A DNA stretch of 64,000 nt. It comes from Scortum barcoo. Taxonomy: Eukaryota > Chordata > Actinopteri > Centrarchiformes > Terapontidae. The position numbers and the translations under genes were made by a program. Shown in pieces: positions 46,444-58,500 of this stretch. The notes below the pieces were generated by a model. That model saw nothing but the letters and a program-made list of their open reading frames with translations. It did no database searches and was not told where the DNA came from. How positions within the stretch are numbered: the first letter of the stretch is position 1; every line of letters begins with the position of its first letter. The DNA is taken from the NCBI GenBank assembly GCA_023238725.1, contig CM041547.1, forward strand, positions 21,562,744-21,626,743, in the 5' to 3' direction.

Positions 46444-49400
46444 CAATCATTTTGTTTGCCAAAAAGTCAGTGACACGCAACTAAGTGTACAGTCTGTTTT
46501 CATGTTAAAGGTCAACAAAATGTTAAGTGTGTTTTGAAGCGTTTAAAAATGATCTGAAGTCTCTGTGACCCCCGACAGAACATCAGAGTTAAATGGAGCG
46601 CTAAAATAAGGGAGTGATGGCTGAATTGAGTCACTTCAGGGGTCTGTTTAAGCCACTGTGCTGACTCAGTTTTCTTCTCCTTCATCACCTGACCCTACTC
46701 CACTCCTGCATCCACCTGTGGGCCCTGATTGTTTCCCATAAAGGAATGGGACAGAGATATCTTAAAGGTGTCAGAGCCTACTGTAGAGGCCAAACAGAGA
46801 GTACAGCAAACATACTCAGTATTCAGTATTCACCTATTAATACAACAGGCCGACTGACTTGGTATCATTCATAGGCACGAGTTAGCATCCTTCCCCTTTC
46901 ATTTTTCTAACGGAATCTGCTTTTCCTCTTAAAAGATTAAGCCTACATCCCCAGTGGCTCTCTTTAAGTCCACAGGAGCGTGGACTTAAAGTGTGTGAAG
47001 TATGTTTTTAAGTTGTTGTTTGTGTACGTCCTCTCCGAGAGTGAACGTGCGCTTCCACGCATATGCTCATGTGTGCCGCGGAAGCAGGCCGAGCAACAAC
47101 AAACGCCGTCTGCAGCAGAGCGTGTGAGTGTCCTCTCTGGACTCACCCAGCACCTGAACCCCCACCCCCACCCGACCCCCGCAGCCCCCACCCCTTCACA
47201 CCTGATGCCTGTGTGTGGGCCTTACACACGGAGAGAAACGAGCACATTTGCAAAAAATAAACAAATGTACATGCACTGATATGACCCAGCTGCCCTGTGG
47301 TAGGCGTGGGATTTGGGATTAGACTGCGGGGTGCGCAGGCCTCAGAGAGTAGGTAAACCAGACCCCAACTGGGCCCCCCTTGCTGGTCCTTGACTGGGTG
47401 CAATCTGTCCCGGTACAAGTAGAAAGTTATAAAACCATATGATCTTTATTCTTGAAATGTCAGTGCAGTTACACTTATTAGAAGGTATTTTCACTGTCTC
47501 TCTCTAGCAGCAGCAGCAGCAGTGATGGAGCTGTCTACTCTGTTATTTGCCCTTTGTGCGGTAACATTTGATTGGTGTATTATTAGACGCGGACCACCCT
47601 GCCTCCGAGCCCTACTTGAGTTTCCATTCTTCTGCTGCTCAGCCTTAATGCGAGGCTCTCCTCCAGCAACCCAAACACACAGGGGCGCGCACACCGAGAG
47701 AATTAACGTAAAGGCAGGAAAGAGGGGAGGCGCAGTTCCCTCAGAGTGCGTTCTGCTTCGGTGGAACGGCGATAGGGAAGGTAATCCAAGCCTCTGTGTT
47801 TATTTTAAGAGCTGATGATCTAGAGATGGCCATTAAAAAGCAGAGGGCAAACAATTTAAGAGCAGTAAATCTGAATGGAGGAGAGGAGTGGGTGTGGAAG
47901 TGGGTGGGAGGGGAAGGAGGAGGATGATGGAGGGGTGGAGGGGGGAGGGGGGGCTCCCTCTGCCACACACTCTCTGTCCTACTCACTCCCTCCACGCAGG
48001 AAAAAAAAACAAAAAACTTGAGATGACAGTGAATTAGAGCAATCTGGCCTTCATTCTGTGGTTAGATTTTTATCTGCGGTTTTGGCCCTGAGAGCATCTC
48101 CGATCCCTGCTTTTTTCTTTTTTTTTTTTCTTTCAGCCTGCTCTTTTATTGTTGTTTCTGTTCTTTTCATCTGAGTTTACTTTCCCTTCTGGTCCTGGCT
48201 GTAAAACAGACCCTAACGAGATCCTATTCACACTGAAAGGCATCAGGAATGCTCCCATTATCCCCACTACCTCCATCCAGGGTGGTTCCCGTCCACCAGG
48301 ACTTAAACACACGGGCTAATGTGATTACTCCAAGGTCAAGTTTTCTGTTTTTGATACATGCTTAGAAATTTTTTTTTCTCTCCTCTGACCGACTGAAAGA
48401 TTTTGTCTTTGGGCACGGATTCAAACTACGCAACCCTGGCAGCTAGACAGGGAAATCCTTATGATAAGAGCCATGATTATCCCAGTAAACTAAAGATGGC
48501 TTACACAGAGCGCTCCTGTTTCACCGTCTTTCAGTGAACTCCAGGGCCAGCGTGTGTAAAATCAGCTCTGAATGTACCACGAGTGTCCAACCTGCAGTAC
48601 TGCAAGGGGTACTTCTACAGCTGCCTGAATACGTGGGACAGTTGGGAACTTGGAAATACTGTGCAGTGGCACGATGTGTTGAGAGTTACCAAGTGAGGAG
48701 AGGAGTCACAAAAGTTAGCTAGAACTGGCGAAATAGCTAAAATAATGAATGAAAGGATAAAATAAATGTTGATATTGGTGCGGTTCATCTGACGCAGCTT
48801 GGTGGGGGCCACTGCTCTACGTCTTCCTCGGCTCACTCTTTTTCACCGCGCTTTTCTGAAGCCGCCGTCCCTGCGAGACACATTTGATGCGTTACCCAGA
48901 ACCCAACTTGCAAAAAACGGTGGTCCCCCCCCCCAGACTCTCGCCCATCTCCTTTTCGCTGTGTTTTAGATGTGTGATGAAGTAATCCTGACATATTTTA
49001 TATCCTAATGCAAAACAAACAGAGCCAAATTACACACATTCTTCCCCCATACCGATTCGTGGAAGTTGTTAACCAAATAAAGCTTCTTTTTCTCTTTCTC
49101 TCTTTCCATCTCACTTGTGCTCTCAGTGGATCTGTCCTGGCTAGAACTCTTAACTGAAATAGCCCCGAGCACAGAGACTCTTTTGTGGTCGTTTTTTTTT
49201 TTTTTCCTACAAGGTGTTTGTGAAAAAGAACAGGATTTTCTCTCCTGGGCTCAGGTCCCTCCGTCACTCCGCCGCTGCCTGTCTGGCTTTCTTTGTCCAG
49301 GTCTGCTCTGGTAAACAGCCGTGTCCTACACACGCTGTTTATCACACTTTGAGGGTGAAACTTTGCTGATTTTATTTTGGACACGCTTGAGTTTTCCTTG

Positions 49401-49737
49401 GAATATGTTTCAACTGTTCCTTGGCTTCCTTAACGTTTAAAGCTGTCCTGTTTCATTTTCTCCTCGTGTTTAGGCGAACCATTTGCCCCCAACAGGCATG
49501 CTAGCTGTGGGTCTATGACATTTGATGTGAGGACTTTCTCTATCCACCTCAAGGTGTCACATACATAAAAAGACAGAAGACCCAACTTAATGCTAAAAAA
49601 AGCCCATCCTGCACAGCACAAAATATAAAAACAGCTGTGGAGCTGCTCTCTAACTTCTGGTGTCAGAGCTGATGTTGTCTTTGAGAGCTGATGGAAAACA
49701 CCTGCCCTGACTGCAATTTAGCATTTAAGTGAGAATA

Positions 49738-49860
49738 TGCCCGTGTCTGAAATCACTCACTGTATAATAGACAATTAATAGTTTACTACTGTGTATTCAG
49801 ACACTTCAATATAATGGAGGACAGTAAATATAGTACAATATTTAGTAAATAGGGTGTGTT
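49738..49860. mobile_element. possible teleost repeat relic (GTGTCTGAAATCACTC type)
   Basis: CCGTGTCTGAAATCACTCAC and TTTAGTAAATAGGGTGTGTT resemble parts of a fish repeat that usually reads GTGTCTGAAATC...CACTATATAGTG...AATAGGG. Much diverged. Right limit uncertain. Confidence 0.4.
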
Positions 49861-50622
49861 TTCCTTATTGATCTTTTTACTCCTATTACAAGTAAAAAGT
49901 TGGATCCATCAATATGCAATTTATTTTACATGCAGTAAAAAGCACCCTGTCAATTCAGTCCACTCTGTCCACTCTGGTCTTTTGCTGCTACAGCCGGACT
50001 CGTTCTGGAACGACAAGTAGGAAATGGTAGCAAATGTTGGCAAACTTTAGGTAGATATTTAGTCAGTTCGCTGCCGCGAAAGAGGTCTCACTGCTCCTCA
50101 CTTGGCTCTGAATCAGGATGCGCTGTCACAGGTCTGAACCGAGACTGGACCGAACCGCACTCTTGGATTTGTCTGGAGCCTGAGTTTTAACGAATGTGGC
50201 AGAGTGATGGCTCGTCATATCCTTGAGCTTTTCTCCACAGTTTACACGCGGAGTAATAGCACTGACAAGTGGCATTATTCACAAACCTGCTTGTACTTGT
50301 GTCCATTATGTGCACATAGAGAATTAGAAAAGCTATCTAATCGGTCTGAATACCTCCTTGAGAACTTTATAGTAGTTAAAGAAAAAGAACATATATATCC
50401 GAACTGTTAGCCATCATCATTATTGTTGTTAAGATCTTACTTCACATCAGGATATATCCCCCCACCGCTCATTAGCTTAATAACATTTGCAGATAAGTCT
50501 TGTTAACTTCTGAAGATGCACAAAGCATGCTGGGTAGCCATCACACTGATGCTAATGCGTATTTAAAAACAAGTATATCAGCATTATAACTGGCTTTTTA
50601 AGTTTGTGATTAAATCTGAGGC
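49861..50622. other. nfix: intron 2, non-coding
   Basis: Nothing recognised. AT-rich sequence, some of which may belong to the flanking repeats. Confidence 0.5.
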
Positions 50623-50898
50623 CAGTGGTTTCCAACCTGGAGATCAGGGCACCCACTGCAGTACCAATAAGTTTTGAGGGGAACATTAGTTGCTAAAATA
50701 GAAAATCAAGAAGAAAAAAGCATTTCTGCTACACAAAATTAGGTCTATTGTGCCAAAATGATGTTAAATATTTCTTTAAATTAGTTGTGAAATCTTCATT
50801 TTATCTTCAGGAAAAATCTCATAACCTGTTGACAGAGATCAGAAATAGACATTGTTTCATTGTAAGGGGTCACACACATAAAAGTTTGGAAACCACTG
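50623..50898. mobile_element. hAT-like non-autonomous element (MITE), 276 bp
   Basis: The element begins CAGTGGTTTCCAA and ends TTGGAAACCACTG, a perfect 13-bp terminal inverted repeat starting with CAG, as in hAT-type MITEs. The flanking 8-mers TCTGAGGC and TGTTAGAC agree at five of eight positions, consistent with an old 8-bp target duplication. The inside (GGTTTCCAACCTGG..., GGGGTCACACAC near the right end) matches a fish repeat I recall with GGGTCACAAG...AAAAGTTTGGAAACCACTG at its end. No transposase is encoded. Confidence 0.7.
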
Positions 50899-53756
50899 TG
50901 TTAGACACACAGTATAAGTTACAGGACTTTAAATTAGTGCTGCAAACATTAAAGTACACATGCACAGATGTAGTGCCTGAGCGAGAGGAGAGCGTAGTAT
51001 AGACTAGACTCTGTGCCTGTCGAGTGTTGCTTTGTGGTGTGTATGATGTACTGTGCACGCATCCACGCTGGGAGTAATATTACTTGGTTAACTAAGCCAT
51101 TTTTTAGCACTGACAGAAGGGCACACACGCGCCACGCACAAACACACACACACACACTCCCACACTGAGGCGGACATGTGTTCTGTATAGCCTGTCATTA
51201 CTGAGGCCTTGATGTGGTCACTGGGTGGCACTGAGGCCTCTTATTATTGTCGTTTTATGACAACTTTCACTCTCGTACTCCATGCTACTCCTCTCCCTCC
51301 CTCCCCCATTGCCTCCCTCCTCTCTTTCTCTCTCTCTCTCTCTCTCTCGGTCATGTGCACCCTGATCCTGCCTCTACCCCCCGCTCCACAACTCTTTCCA
51401 TTCCATCCCTCCTCCCTCCGCCTCCCACCTCGTCCAAACCCACATCCATTTCTCTTGCTGTTGCAATGGGACGCCTGTTTGTTTTTAGTGTGTAAACCAT
51501 CTTGACACACATCCCCAGGGCAAAGGGCGGATATAGGAGTGTTTTTCGGTGAGGGAGGTGGGGGGGGTTTCAGTAGACAGTTTGGTCTCCGCTTGCAGAG
51601 GTATGAACTGGGAGATGGAGCCGGTCCTGGCGCTGCTCCCAGCGTCGTCGATTGTGGCTGACAGTTATTGTTTTTGGGTTTTCGAATAATAGGGTTGGTA
51701 ACTGCAGGGTGACATCCAGCCACGACCCGTTGTGTGCACTGCGTATGTTTATATGTCGAGGCCTGTGTCGTAACATGTAAACTCAAAAAGACTAGCTTAC
51801 CCAGAGGCGGGCCTGACGTTTGCAGAACATTCCACCCTTTTTGCCTCTGCTCCTCCACCTCTCCACCTGTCACCCTACTGTTTTGCTTTGAGGATTTATG
51901 ACATTATGATTTGTTTATCATAAGGTGTAATTTATTATTCTACTGAGTGATTCTGACTAAACTGGGCCGGGTGAATAGTGAGACCCCCCCCCTCAGGCAA
52001 GGTGATACAGTGTGGGTTGATTGGGTTCATGTTGCTGTTACAGAGAGCTCTCTGTTAGAGCAGCTCTCTAACATATACATTTGAGAATGTTTAAAAAATT
52101 AACTTTGTGTTTATGGAAGTTTATGAGACCCTGATTTAAGGTGCCAGTGCCAGTTAATTCAGTAAAAAAAACTCAAATGGAAGGAGTTATGTGGAAGATG
52201 GAGGTGTACTGTATGCACACACAGATGCACACGCAGAGTGTTTTGCATATCTGCACCTTAATTAACCAGGTCTTTGGGAGTTTAGGCCCCGCGGCAGTGT
52301 TGGGTAGATGAGTGAAGCGAGTCACCTCGGGACAGCAACAGGTAAATCCTGTTTAGATCAGCCCCAAGGCACTACTTGTTCCTTAATTTGGCTACGAACA
52401 CCATCCTTCCTCCCGTGTCTCACCCTAATCACCTCCGCACCTCCTCCTAATCTTGTGCATGCACCGTCTCTTAATTTCTTTAACTTGCCACATTCTCTCT
52501 TTATCTCTGTCCCCTTGCTGCTCACCTTAAACTCTGCTTATCGCGCGCGCAGCTCGACACGGCACACGCGCTTCACTTCGCTGTTCTCCATCATGTTGCT
52601 AAACAGCCCTGTTAGGTCAATCAAGGTGAGGGATATGGAGCAGTGGGGCAAGGTGACACTGACATTGTTATGCCAATGGACTGACTGAATCAGCCTGTAA
52701 AGTCACTGCACTGCTCAAGCATTGCACAGGCTGCCATATTGTTTTTGATATTGATATATTTACTGTAGACATACTGTATATTATATGTACAGGATGTCCA
52801 GATATGGGTGTGGTTGGAGGGAGATGGAATTGGACTCTTTCCCTTCTCCTGATCAGACAGTTAGCATGAGTCTGTAATTAGCACCTCTAACCTTGTTAGC
52901 GCCTAATTTAATTTTCTTTGGAAGCCCCATGACTGGCCCTGCTAACAATGCATTAGAGCAAAAGATACAGTCCACACGGGTCACTGGCGGCTCAGTGACA
53001 CACAGTAGCCTACTGCCCCTGACTTTGTGTCCCACTTGGAGCAGCAGTGGGGAATTTCAACACGCTGCTTCCATCTTCTCATCTCCACTGTGAAGGCACT
53101 GATAACTGTAACCGTTGACCTTATTTTGAGCTGCACTCGCTCTCATTTCTTACCTAGCTGTGCACGGGCTGTAGAACTGAATGACTGGTTTCACAGTAGC
53201 TGTACCTAAGCCATCCATATTTTCAGAAATAACCTAATAACTGATGGGCTTATTTATAATGCTAAAATTTTCTGTACCTCAAATAATAATAAAAAAAAAA
53301 CAAGAATGCCAATGATCATCGTTTTGGAAAAATTACAAGAATCACCAACTCATATTTCAGAGTTAAAGTTGATTTGCTGTGGCAGCTGCAGTGTGGCCTG
53401 TATTTTTCATTACATGTGCCTTTAGAAACCAGGCAAGCACCAATAGGATTTCAGCGTTCCTTCCTGATCCATCTGTGCTCCTGGTGTGAGTATAACTTAC
53501 AGTAGCGTGGAGGGTCTCCTGAGGTCAGGGAGCTGAAAATCACAAAGACATGTGGAATGCTGAAAGTTGGCCAATGCAAACAGGCAGGCCTGGCTCTCCA
53601 TCCGTGCAGAGCTCAACGACCAACAGCTAGCCTACCACCCTCCTCTTATAGGCGCAGGAGCAACCAAAAACTGCAACAAACTAATTCTCCACTAGGAGGT
53701 GGAAAGTTTTCAAAATTAAGCACATTTCGGGAATAGCCCACTGTTAGCTTAAACAT
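50899..53756. other. nfix: intron 2, non-coding
   Basis: No gene is supported. Holds CA repeats near 51139-51160, a polypyrimidine tract with (TC)n at about 51270-51440, a short inverted repeat (TGTTAGAG...CTCTAACA, 52053-52073) and unique sequence. Confidence 0.55.
51270..51440. repeat. polypyrimidine tract with (TC)n
   Basis: C/T-rich over about 170 bp, including an uninterrupted (TC)n block near 51323-51348. Confidence 0.85.
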
Positions 53757-54124
53757 TTAAAGCTGCTATAATCGTTGTTTTTATATTAACAAAGGGTGAC
53801 ACGACTACCGGCATGTACAGTTAAAGGTCATCTGTGATGATGAGGCGACAGACAGTTATTACCCGACTGCTTTTTCACCAGATATGTGGAGACTTTTAGC
53901 ATCTTTTGGCTCCTCGTTTAGATTTTACAGCCCACAACTACTGTTTTGGTTCGCTCTGACTGTCCTCACTGCATCATTATCAGCCACAGCCGGCAACAAA
54001 AAAGCTCTAAAAACCCTCCGCACACCAACTCCTCAGCTCCAAATGTCAGACACACACATTTGGTGCATAGTTGTGGGGCATAGTTGATGGAATATTGAAT
54101 GTACTGTAGTTCTTGCAGCTTTAA
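53757..54124. mobile_element. non-autonomous DNA transposon (MITE) with TTAA ends, 368 bp
   Basis: TTAAAGCTGC at the left and GCAGCTTTAA at the right form a perfect 10-bp terminal inverted repeat whose outer bases are TTAA, the target used by piggyBac-type elements. The interior (TATAATCGTTGTTTTTATAT, TGTTTTGGTTCGCTCTGACT, AGCCACAGCCGGCAAC, ACCCTCCGCACACCAACTCC, CAGCTCCAAATGTCAG) follows a percomorph repeat I recall well. It has no coding capacity. The family assignment to piggyBac is inference from the TTAA. Confidence 0.75.
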
Positions 54125-54789
54125 TATATAAAATATATGAAATACCAGCAAATTAATTCATCAACTTGGATATTTTGCTATTAGAGAGAGCTGGGATGTG
54201 GGTGAAAACAGCGTAAAGTAAGTCCGCTCTTCATGTTGCTGTGCTGGCTGATAATTGCAAACTCATGACAAGCTGTAGCATCAGTAGTTCTGCAGTAACA
54301 AGTGGGACATGAATTAGTGCAGCCACGTAGGCTGATGAGCGGATGATTCATCATGACTAGTAACTATTGAAAACATCAGCTGACCTGGGTGTCACACCGT
54401 CTCCCACGTGGCTGGTTGTAAGATTGGTGAATTGTCTGCATATATGGCTAAGTAAAAGAAGGGGAAAAAAAACAAATATAAATGCACTGTAACATCTTTT
54501 AATGCGTAGTTTTCTGGATGGTTTCATGGACATTACAGAAGTTACAACTTCGCATTCCCCCACAAAGTCCAGAGGTTTGCATTCTGAAGCGAAAACAGAC
54601 TTCACAAGGAGCTGACTGGGTTTTCTTATAATCAAAACCATTATAAGCTTCATCCAGAGAGGGACGATCACCAAGCTCAGTTTCTCTCCCCGGCACACAT
54701 CCATAACAATAGAGGGCATTTTGGTCCAGCAGAACTCAGTTGGCTGCATCAAAATGAAGGGAGCAGTTAGGGTTTCACTTACAGAGTCA

Positions 54790-54840
54790 GAGAAAGAGAG
54801 CGAAAGGGGGGGGGGGGAGGGAGGCAGAAAGAGAAAACAA
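54790..54840. repeat. polypurine tract with G run
   Basis: GA-rich sequence containing a run of about 13 G. A potential triplex or quadruplex former. Confidence 0.8.
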
Positions 54841-55259
54841 ACACACAGGGATTGTTGAATTATGGGTAAAGACAGCTGAGGCTAACCAGGTTTGGTTTCC
54901 ACGGTGCAGTGGGGGGCTTATTGAAAAACAAAAAGTCTATGACTCAGTCCTGCTCTCAAGGAGACTCTCAGGCTGTAGACTTTCTCTCCCCAGAAATTCA
55001 ACAAAAACACATGCAGCAGAATATAAAGGGGAACACCTTCAAAAACATAAAACCCCAGGGTTCAATATGGTCACGAAAATGTTCCACGTATCCTCACTGT
55101 TTAATGCCAGAAAGGGAGGAGGTGGGGAAGGGGGGGCGGTGGAGGAATGGAGGGAGGGAAGAGTGAACGAGAGGAGGGATCTGTCCTCACATTTGCTATC
55201 AATTTAGGGCACTGAAAATAAGCACCAGGTTTCACTGGAGCCGAGTGGAACACCAGGAA

Positions 55260-55400
55260 TGTTTTTCCATATAAAACCGAGGGAGGGAGAAATCGAGAGA
55301 AGAGGGGGCCCGGGAAGAGAGTGAGAAAAAGAAAGATATAAGGTTAAGAAAAGTAAGAAAAGGGGTAAAAAAAAAAAAAAGTGAGAGATGAGAAAAAAGG
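55260..55400. repeat. polypurine tract
   Basis: About 140 bp of nearly pure A/G, including a poly-A run near 55367-55380. Confidence 0.8.
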
Positions 55401-55779
55401 CAGATTGCTGTTTGACAATAGCAGCTTGGGTCCAGATGTGAAGTTGTCTGCCGTAGTTTGACAGCTCATGGGGCAGAAGTGAGGCAGTGTGTGAGTCATG
55501 CTGACCCATGTGACCCTGACATGAAGGGCAGATAGACAGTTTGATAATTGAACCCTGAAATGAGACTGATATTCGGTCTGTGTGTTCGGTGTGCGGTTAC
55601 AGGGATGACGGGTTGGAGGCGGCGCACACACAGATGGAGGATTTCTCTAAACACGTAAAAATGTTAATGTTCATGCACATCTGTGGACAAACAGCAATCA
55701 CCCACACACGGACGTCAAAGCCTTTTTTTTCCCCCTGTTATTTGTTTTTTTAAACTTCCTCTGCACACTCCCAGTTCCA

Positions 55780-55781
<2 letters not shown>

Positions 55782-55821
<40 letters not shown>

Positions 55822-55826
55822 TGTGA
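55782..55826. repeat. (GT)n microsatellite
   Basis: GT dinucleotides with one TTT interruption near the end. Confidence 0.9.
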
Positions 55827-56454
55827 GATGGTGTCAGTGGGCTTGGTGGAGACCAGAGACTCCCCGAGGGCTCCAACCAGGCACAGCAGACGATGGAGGT
55901 TATTTTTTGAGAGCATAATCAATACTTCTAAATTTGAGCAGCGACATGTTCCCAGTTCTGCTTGTGACACGGTTAAAACAGATGTAGCCCACGTTTGCTT
56001 CACCTGGCAGGAGGTACGTGGAATGATTGTAGAGGAGATCTGCTGGTTAATTATCATTTATAAAGACAATATATCCACACATTTAGTCAGGTGTAACACT
56101 TGAACTCTATGTGCTGCAATTAAAAATGTGTAAAACGTAGTAGCAGCTAATTATTTTGGATAAATGTCAGGTATAGTTCAAAATAGCAGGGAATAAAGTG
56201 CTCACATAGAGATGTAATGGATATAAGTAATGGATAAATGCTTGAAATGCCAGGCTGCCGCTGCTCTAATGAATTAGTGTGAGCAAACCGACCTAAAGAT
56301 CAACAGTTCAATTGTTTGAAATAAAAAAACTTTTAATAATGCGCAGTTTTATAAAATAACATCCGGTTTAAAGTCCATTCACACAAACACATCTGGAAAA
56401 TGGTGTGTCGATGAAGTGGTACTTCAACTGACAGGCTGTGGTGGTACGTCAGAC

Positions 56455-56475
56455 AAAAAAAAAAAAAAAAAAAAA
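56455..56475. repeat. poly-A tract
   Basis: Twenty-one consecutive A. Confidence 0.9.
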
Positions 56476-56744
56476 TGGCGTACAGCAGTTTACCGATGAC
56501 GGATACATAAACGGTTTTGAGAACTCTTCAAAGGCACATTAACATACAGTCGGTCAGGAGTTTGTATACATGAGGTTGTGGGATACAGTGGTCGTCTTTC
56601 ACAGCGAGTTGGGCTCCGGCGTCAGTCTTAAGTCGAGTGGTTGACCCTCTAACAAAGCTCCTTCACCCAGCTCTTCCCACCAACAAAGTGCTGCTCTTAT
56701 GCTGATAGAAACAGTTGAAAAAGGCTCGGAGTAGAAACAAGGAG

Positions 56745-56935
56745 GGAGTTAAAGAGAAAGAAAGCGAGAGGGGAGAAAAGGGGGTAAGAGACAGACCAGA
56801 TGTGTCTTTTGTTTAGATTTGAACAGAGCGGAAAGGAAGGGTGTAGGAGTTAGGATGCGAGCTCGCGAGGAAGAGAAAGAGAGAGGGGAGAGCAAGTGGG
56901 AGTGAGTGGATTTTTTTTTTTTTTTTTGAGGGGAG
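56745..56935. repeat. polypurine tract ending in poly-T
   Basis: A/G-rich sequence followed by a T run near 56911-56927. Confidence 0.75.
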
Positions 56936-58159
56936 GACTGTAATGAAACCAAAGCATTCATAGCCGAGCGCCTGTATGTGGGGAGAGGGGGCTGAGCCAT
57001 ACAGTATGTGATTACCTACCAGCAAAACCACATTCATTATACTAATTGCTACAATGGTCCCGGCGGTTGGGGGCTGAAAAGGGGGCGACGGCGAGAGGGG
57101 CTGCATTGTTAACATTTGTTAGGCTCATTGACTCCAGAATTCATGGTGTCTGTCTTTATAGGTCGCCGGGATATTCTCCAGGGCCCGTATTCATAGAGAA
57201 ACTGATAATCTGGGGGTCGTAGCTGAAGACCTGTTTCCTCTAAGTCTCCCAGGGCCCGCACCAGCATCCCCGGGCCAGACAGACTTAATGCATGCGCAGC
57301 AACAAGCTACGCCTCGGTCCAGACCGCCTTGCATTATCATGAGTGCACACGTTCAGCATGTGTTCCGCATTTCGGGCCCTCAAAAGCAGCAAGACATTAA
57401 CCAAAACAGAACCGGGGAGGCCAAGATTTGGATGATTGAAAGACGAGGCCTTTCCTGCATTTTGCTGCACAAAATAAGCAGGCTTCCAGCAGCTTGTGTC
57501 AATATTTCACTCTGTGTGTGTACGCGTGTGTGCCCAGTGTACGCGGAGAGCTCCGAGCAGATGACTGGTATGACAGTCGGAACATGTGCGATGGTGAGCA
57601 CACAGAGACTCGCACAGCTCAATCTGTTGAGTGTCGGGGGCCCAAATCAGGCCAGTTGGGGAATGTTGCCAGTTGTGATCACCAATATGGCCGGCAGTTG
57701 TTTGCGAAACATTTGCAGCACATTTCTTTAGCGTGCCTTCACAGGAAATGAAGGACTAAGCGACTAAAATCTTTCCTCCCACCATCCCCCCTCTGACTGA
57801 CCACACTATCGCCCCCTTTTCCTGTGCTGTGTGTGTGTCTGTGTGTGTCTGCTTCCAAACTTTCAGCATGTTTACTGCATTTCTTCCTCAGACCCTCCAC
57901 ATCATAGCATGATTACAGTCATATATTGTCAAGAACAACTCTCACCCCTTCCATCTTTTTAGCTTTTCTGGCTCAGTTCTCGCATCAGTCAGCCTGAAGC
58001 AATGATCTGGATCATGTGTTTTTACTTTTTGGCCGGAGAACTGGTGCTTTACAAATTGAGCAGAGAAGCTACGATCGGGGACTCAGGCCTTAGTACGTGG
58101 CTGGCATGGCCTCTGTTTTTTTATATCATGCTATTTTTTATGTCAAACGTTCACCTGAA

Positions 58160-58500
58160 ATGTAACAAGTAACAACCAAGTAAATGTATTGACTCGATTA
58201 CAGTTACATTAAATTGCATTCAAATTTGTATTTAAATTTGTACTCAAGTATTATCAGCAATTGTACAATGTCAATGTTGTATTATTATTATTTTATATAT
58301 TATTATATATATATCATATTATTGGATATTTATAAGTGATACATTAACTTGTGCATCATTTAATGTTGCAGCTGGTGGAGGTGGAGTGAGTTTTTGACTA
58401 TTTTAAACATTATTGGGTAACTTGGGCTATAACAGTGTATCATATTTTATGTATGTTATAACTGTCATATAGGTTTTTAGCCTTGTCATATATTTACCTC
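58160..58500. mobile_element. decayed percomorph dispersed repeat, same family as 26270-26940
   Basis: TAAGTGATACATTAACTTGTG, TTAATGTTGCAGCTGGTGGA, GGTGGAGTGAGTTTTTGACT, TTGGGTAACTTGGGCTATAA and TATCATATTTTATGTATG follow in order a repeat I recall (ATACATTAATGTGTAAGCAGC ... GTTGCAGCTGGT ... ATACTGTTGGGTAG). The left part has ACTCAAGTATTA. Limits are approximate. Confidence 0.65.

Larger units (their letters stand above)
37861..49737. other. nfix: intron 2, non-coding
   Basis: No exon or gene is supported. It contains AT-rich segments (38.0-38.4 and 41.9-42.3 kb), CpG-richer patches (41.1-41.3 and 42.5-42.7 kb), and the simple repeats and candidate element listed separately. A stretch around 48630-48830 (GGCACGATGTGTTGAGAGTT, AAATAGCTAAAATAATGAAT) may be another diverged dispersed repeat. 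Confidence 0.5.
54125..58159. other. nfix: intron 2, non-coding
   Basis: No gene is supported. Long purine-rich tracts (54790-54840, 55260-55400, 56745-56935), the microsatellites listed, and a unique-looking GC-richer stretch at 57120-57290. Confidence 0.55.
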
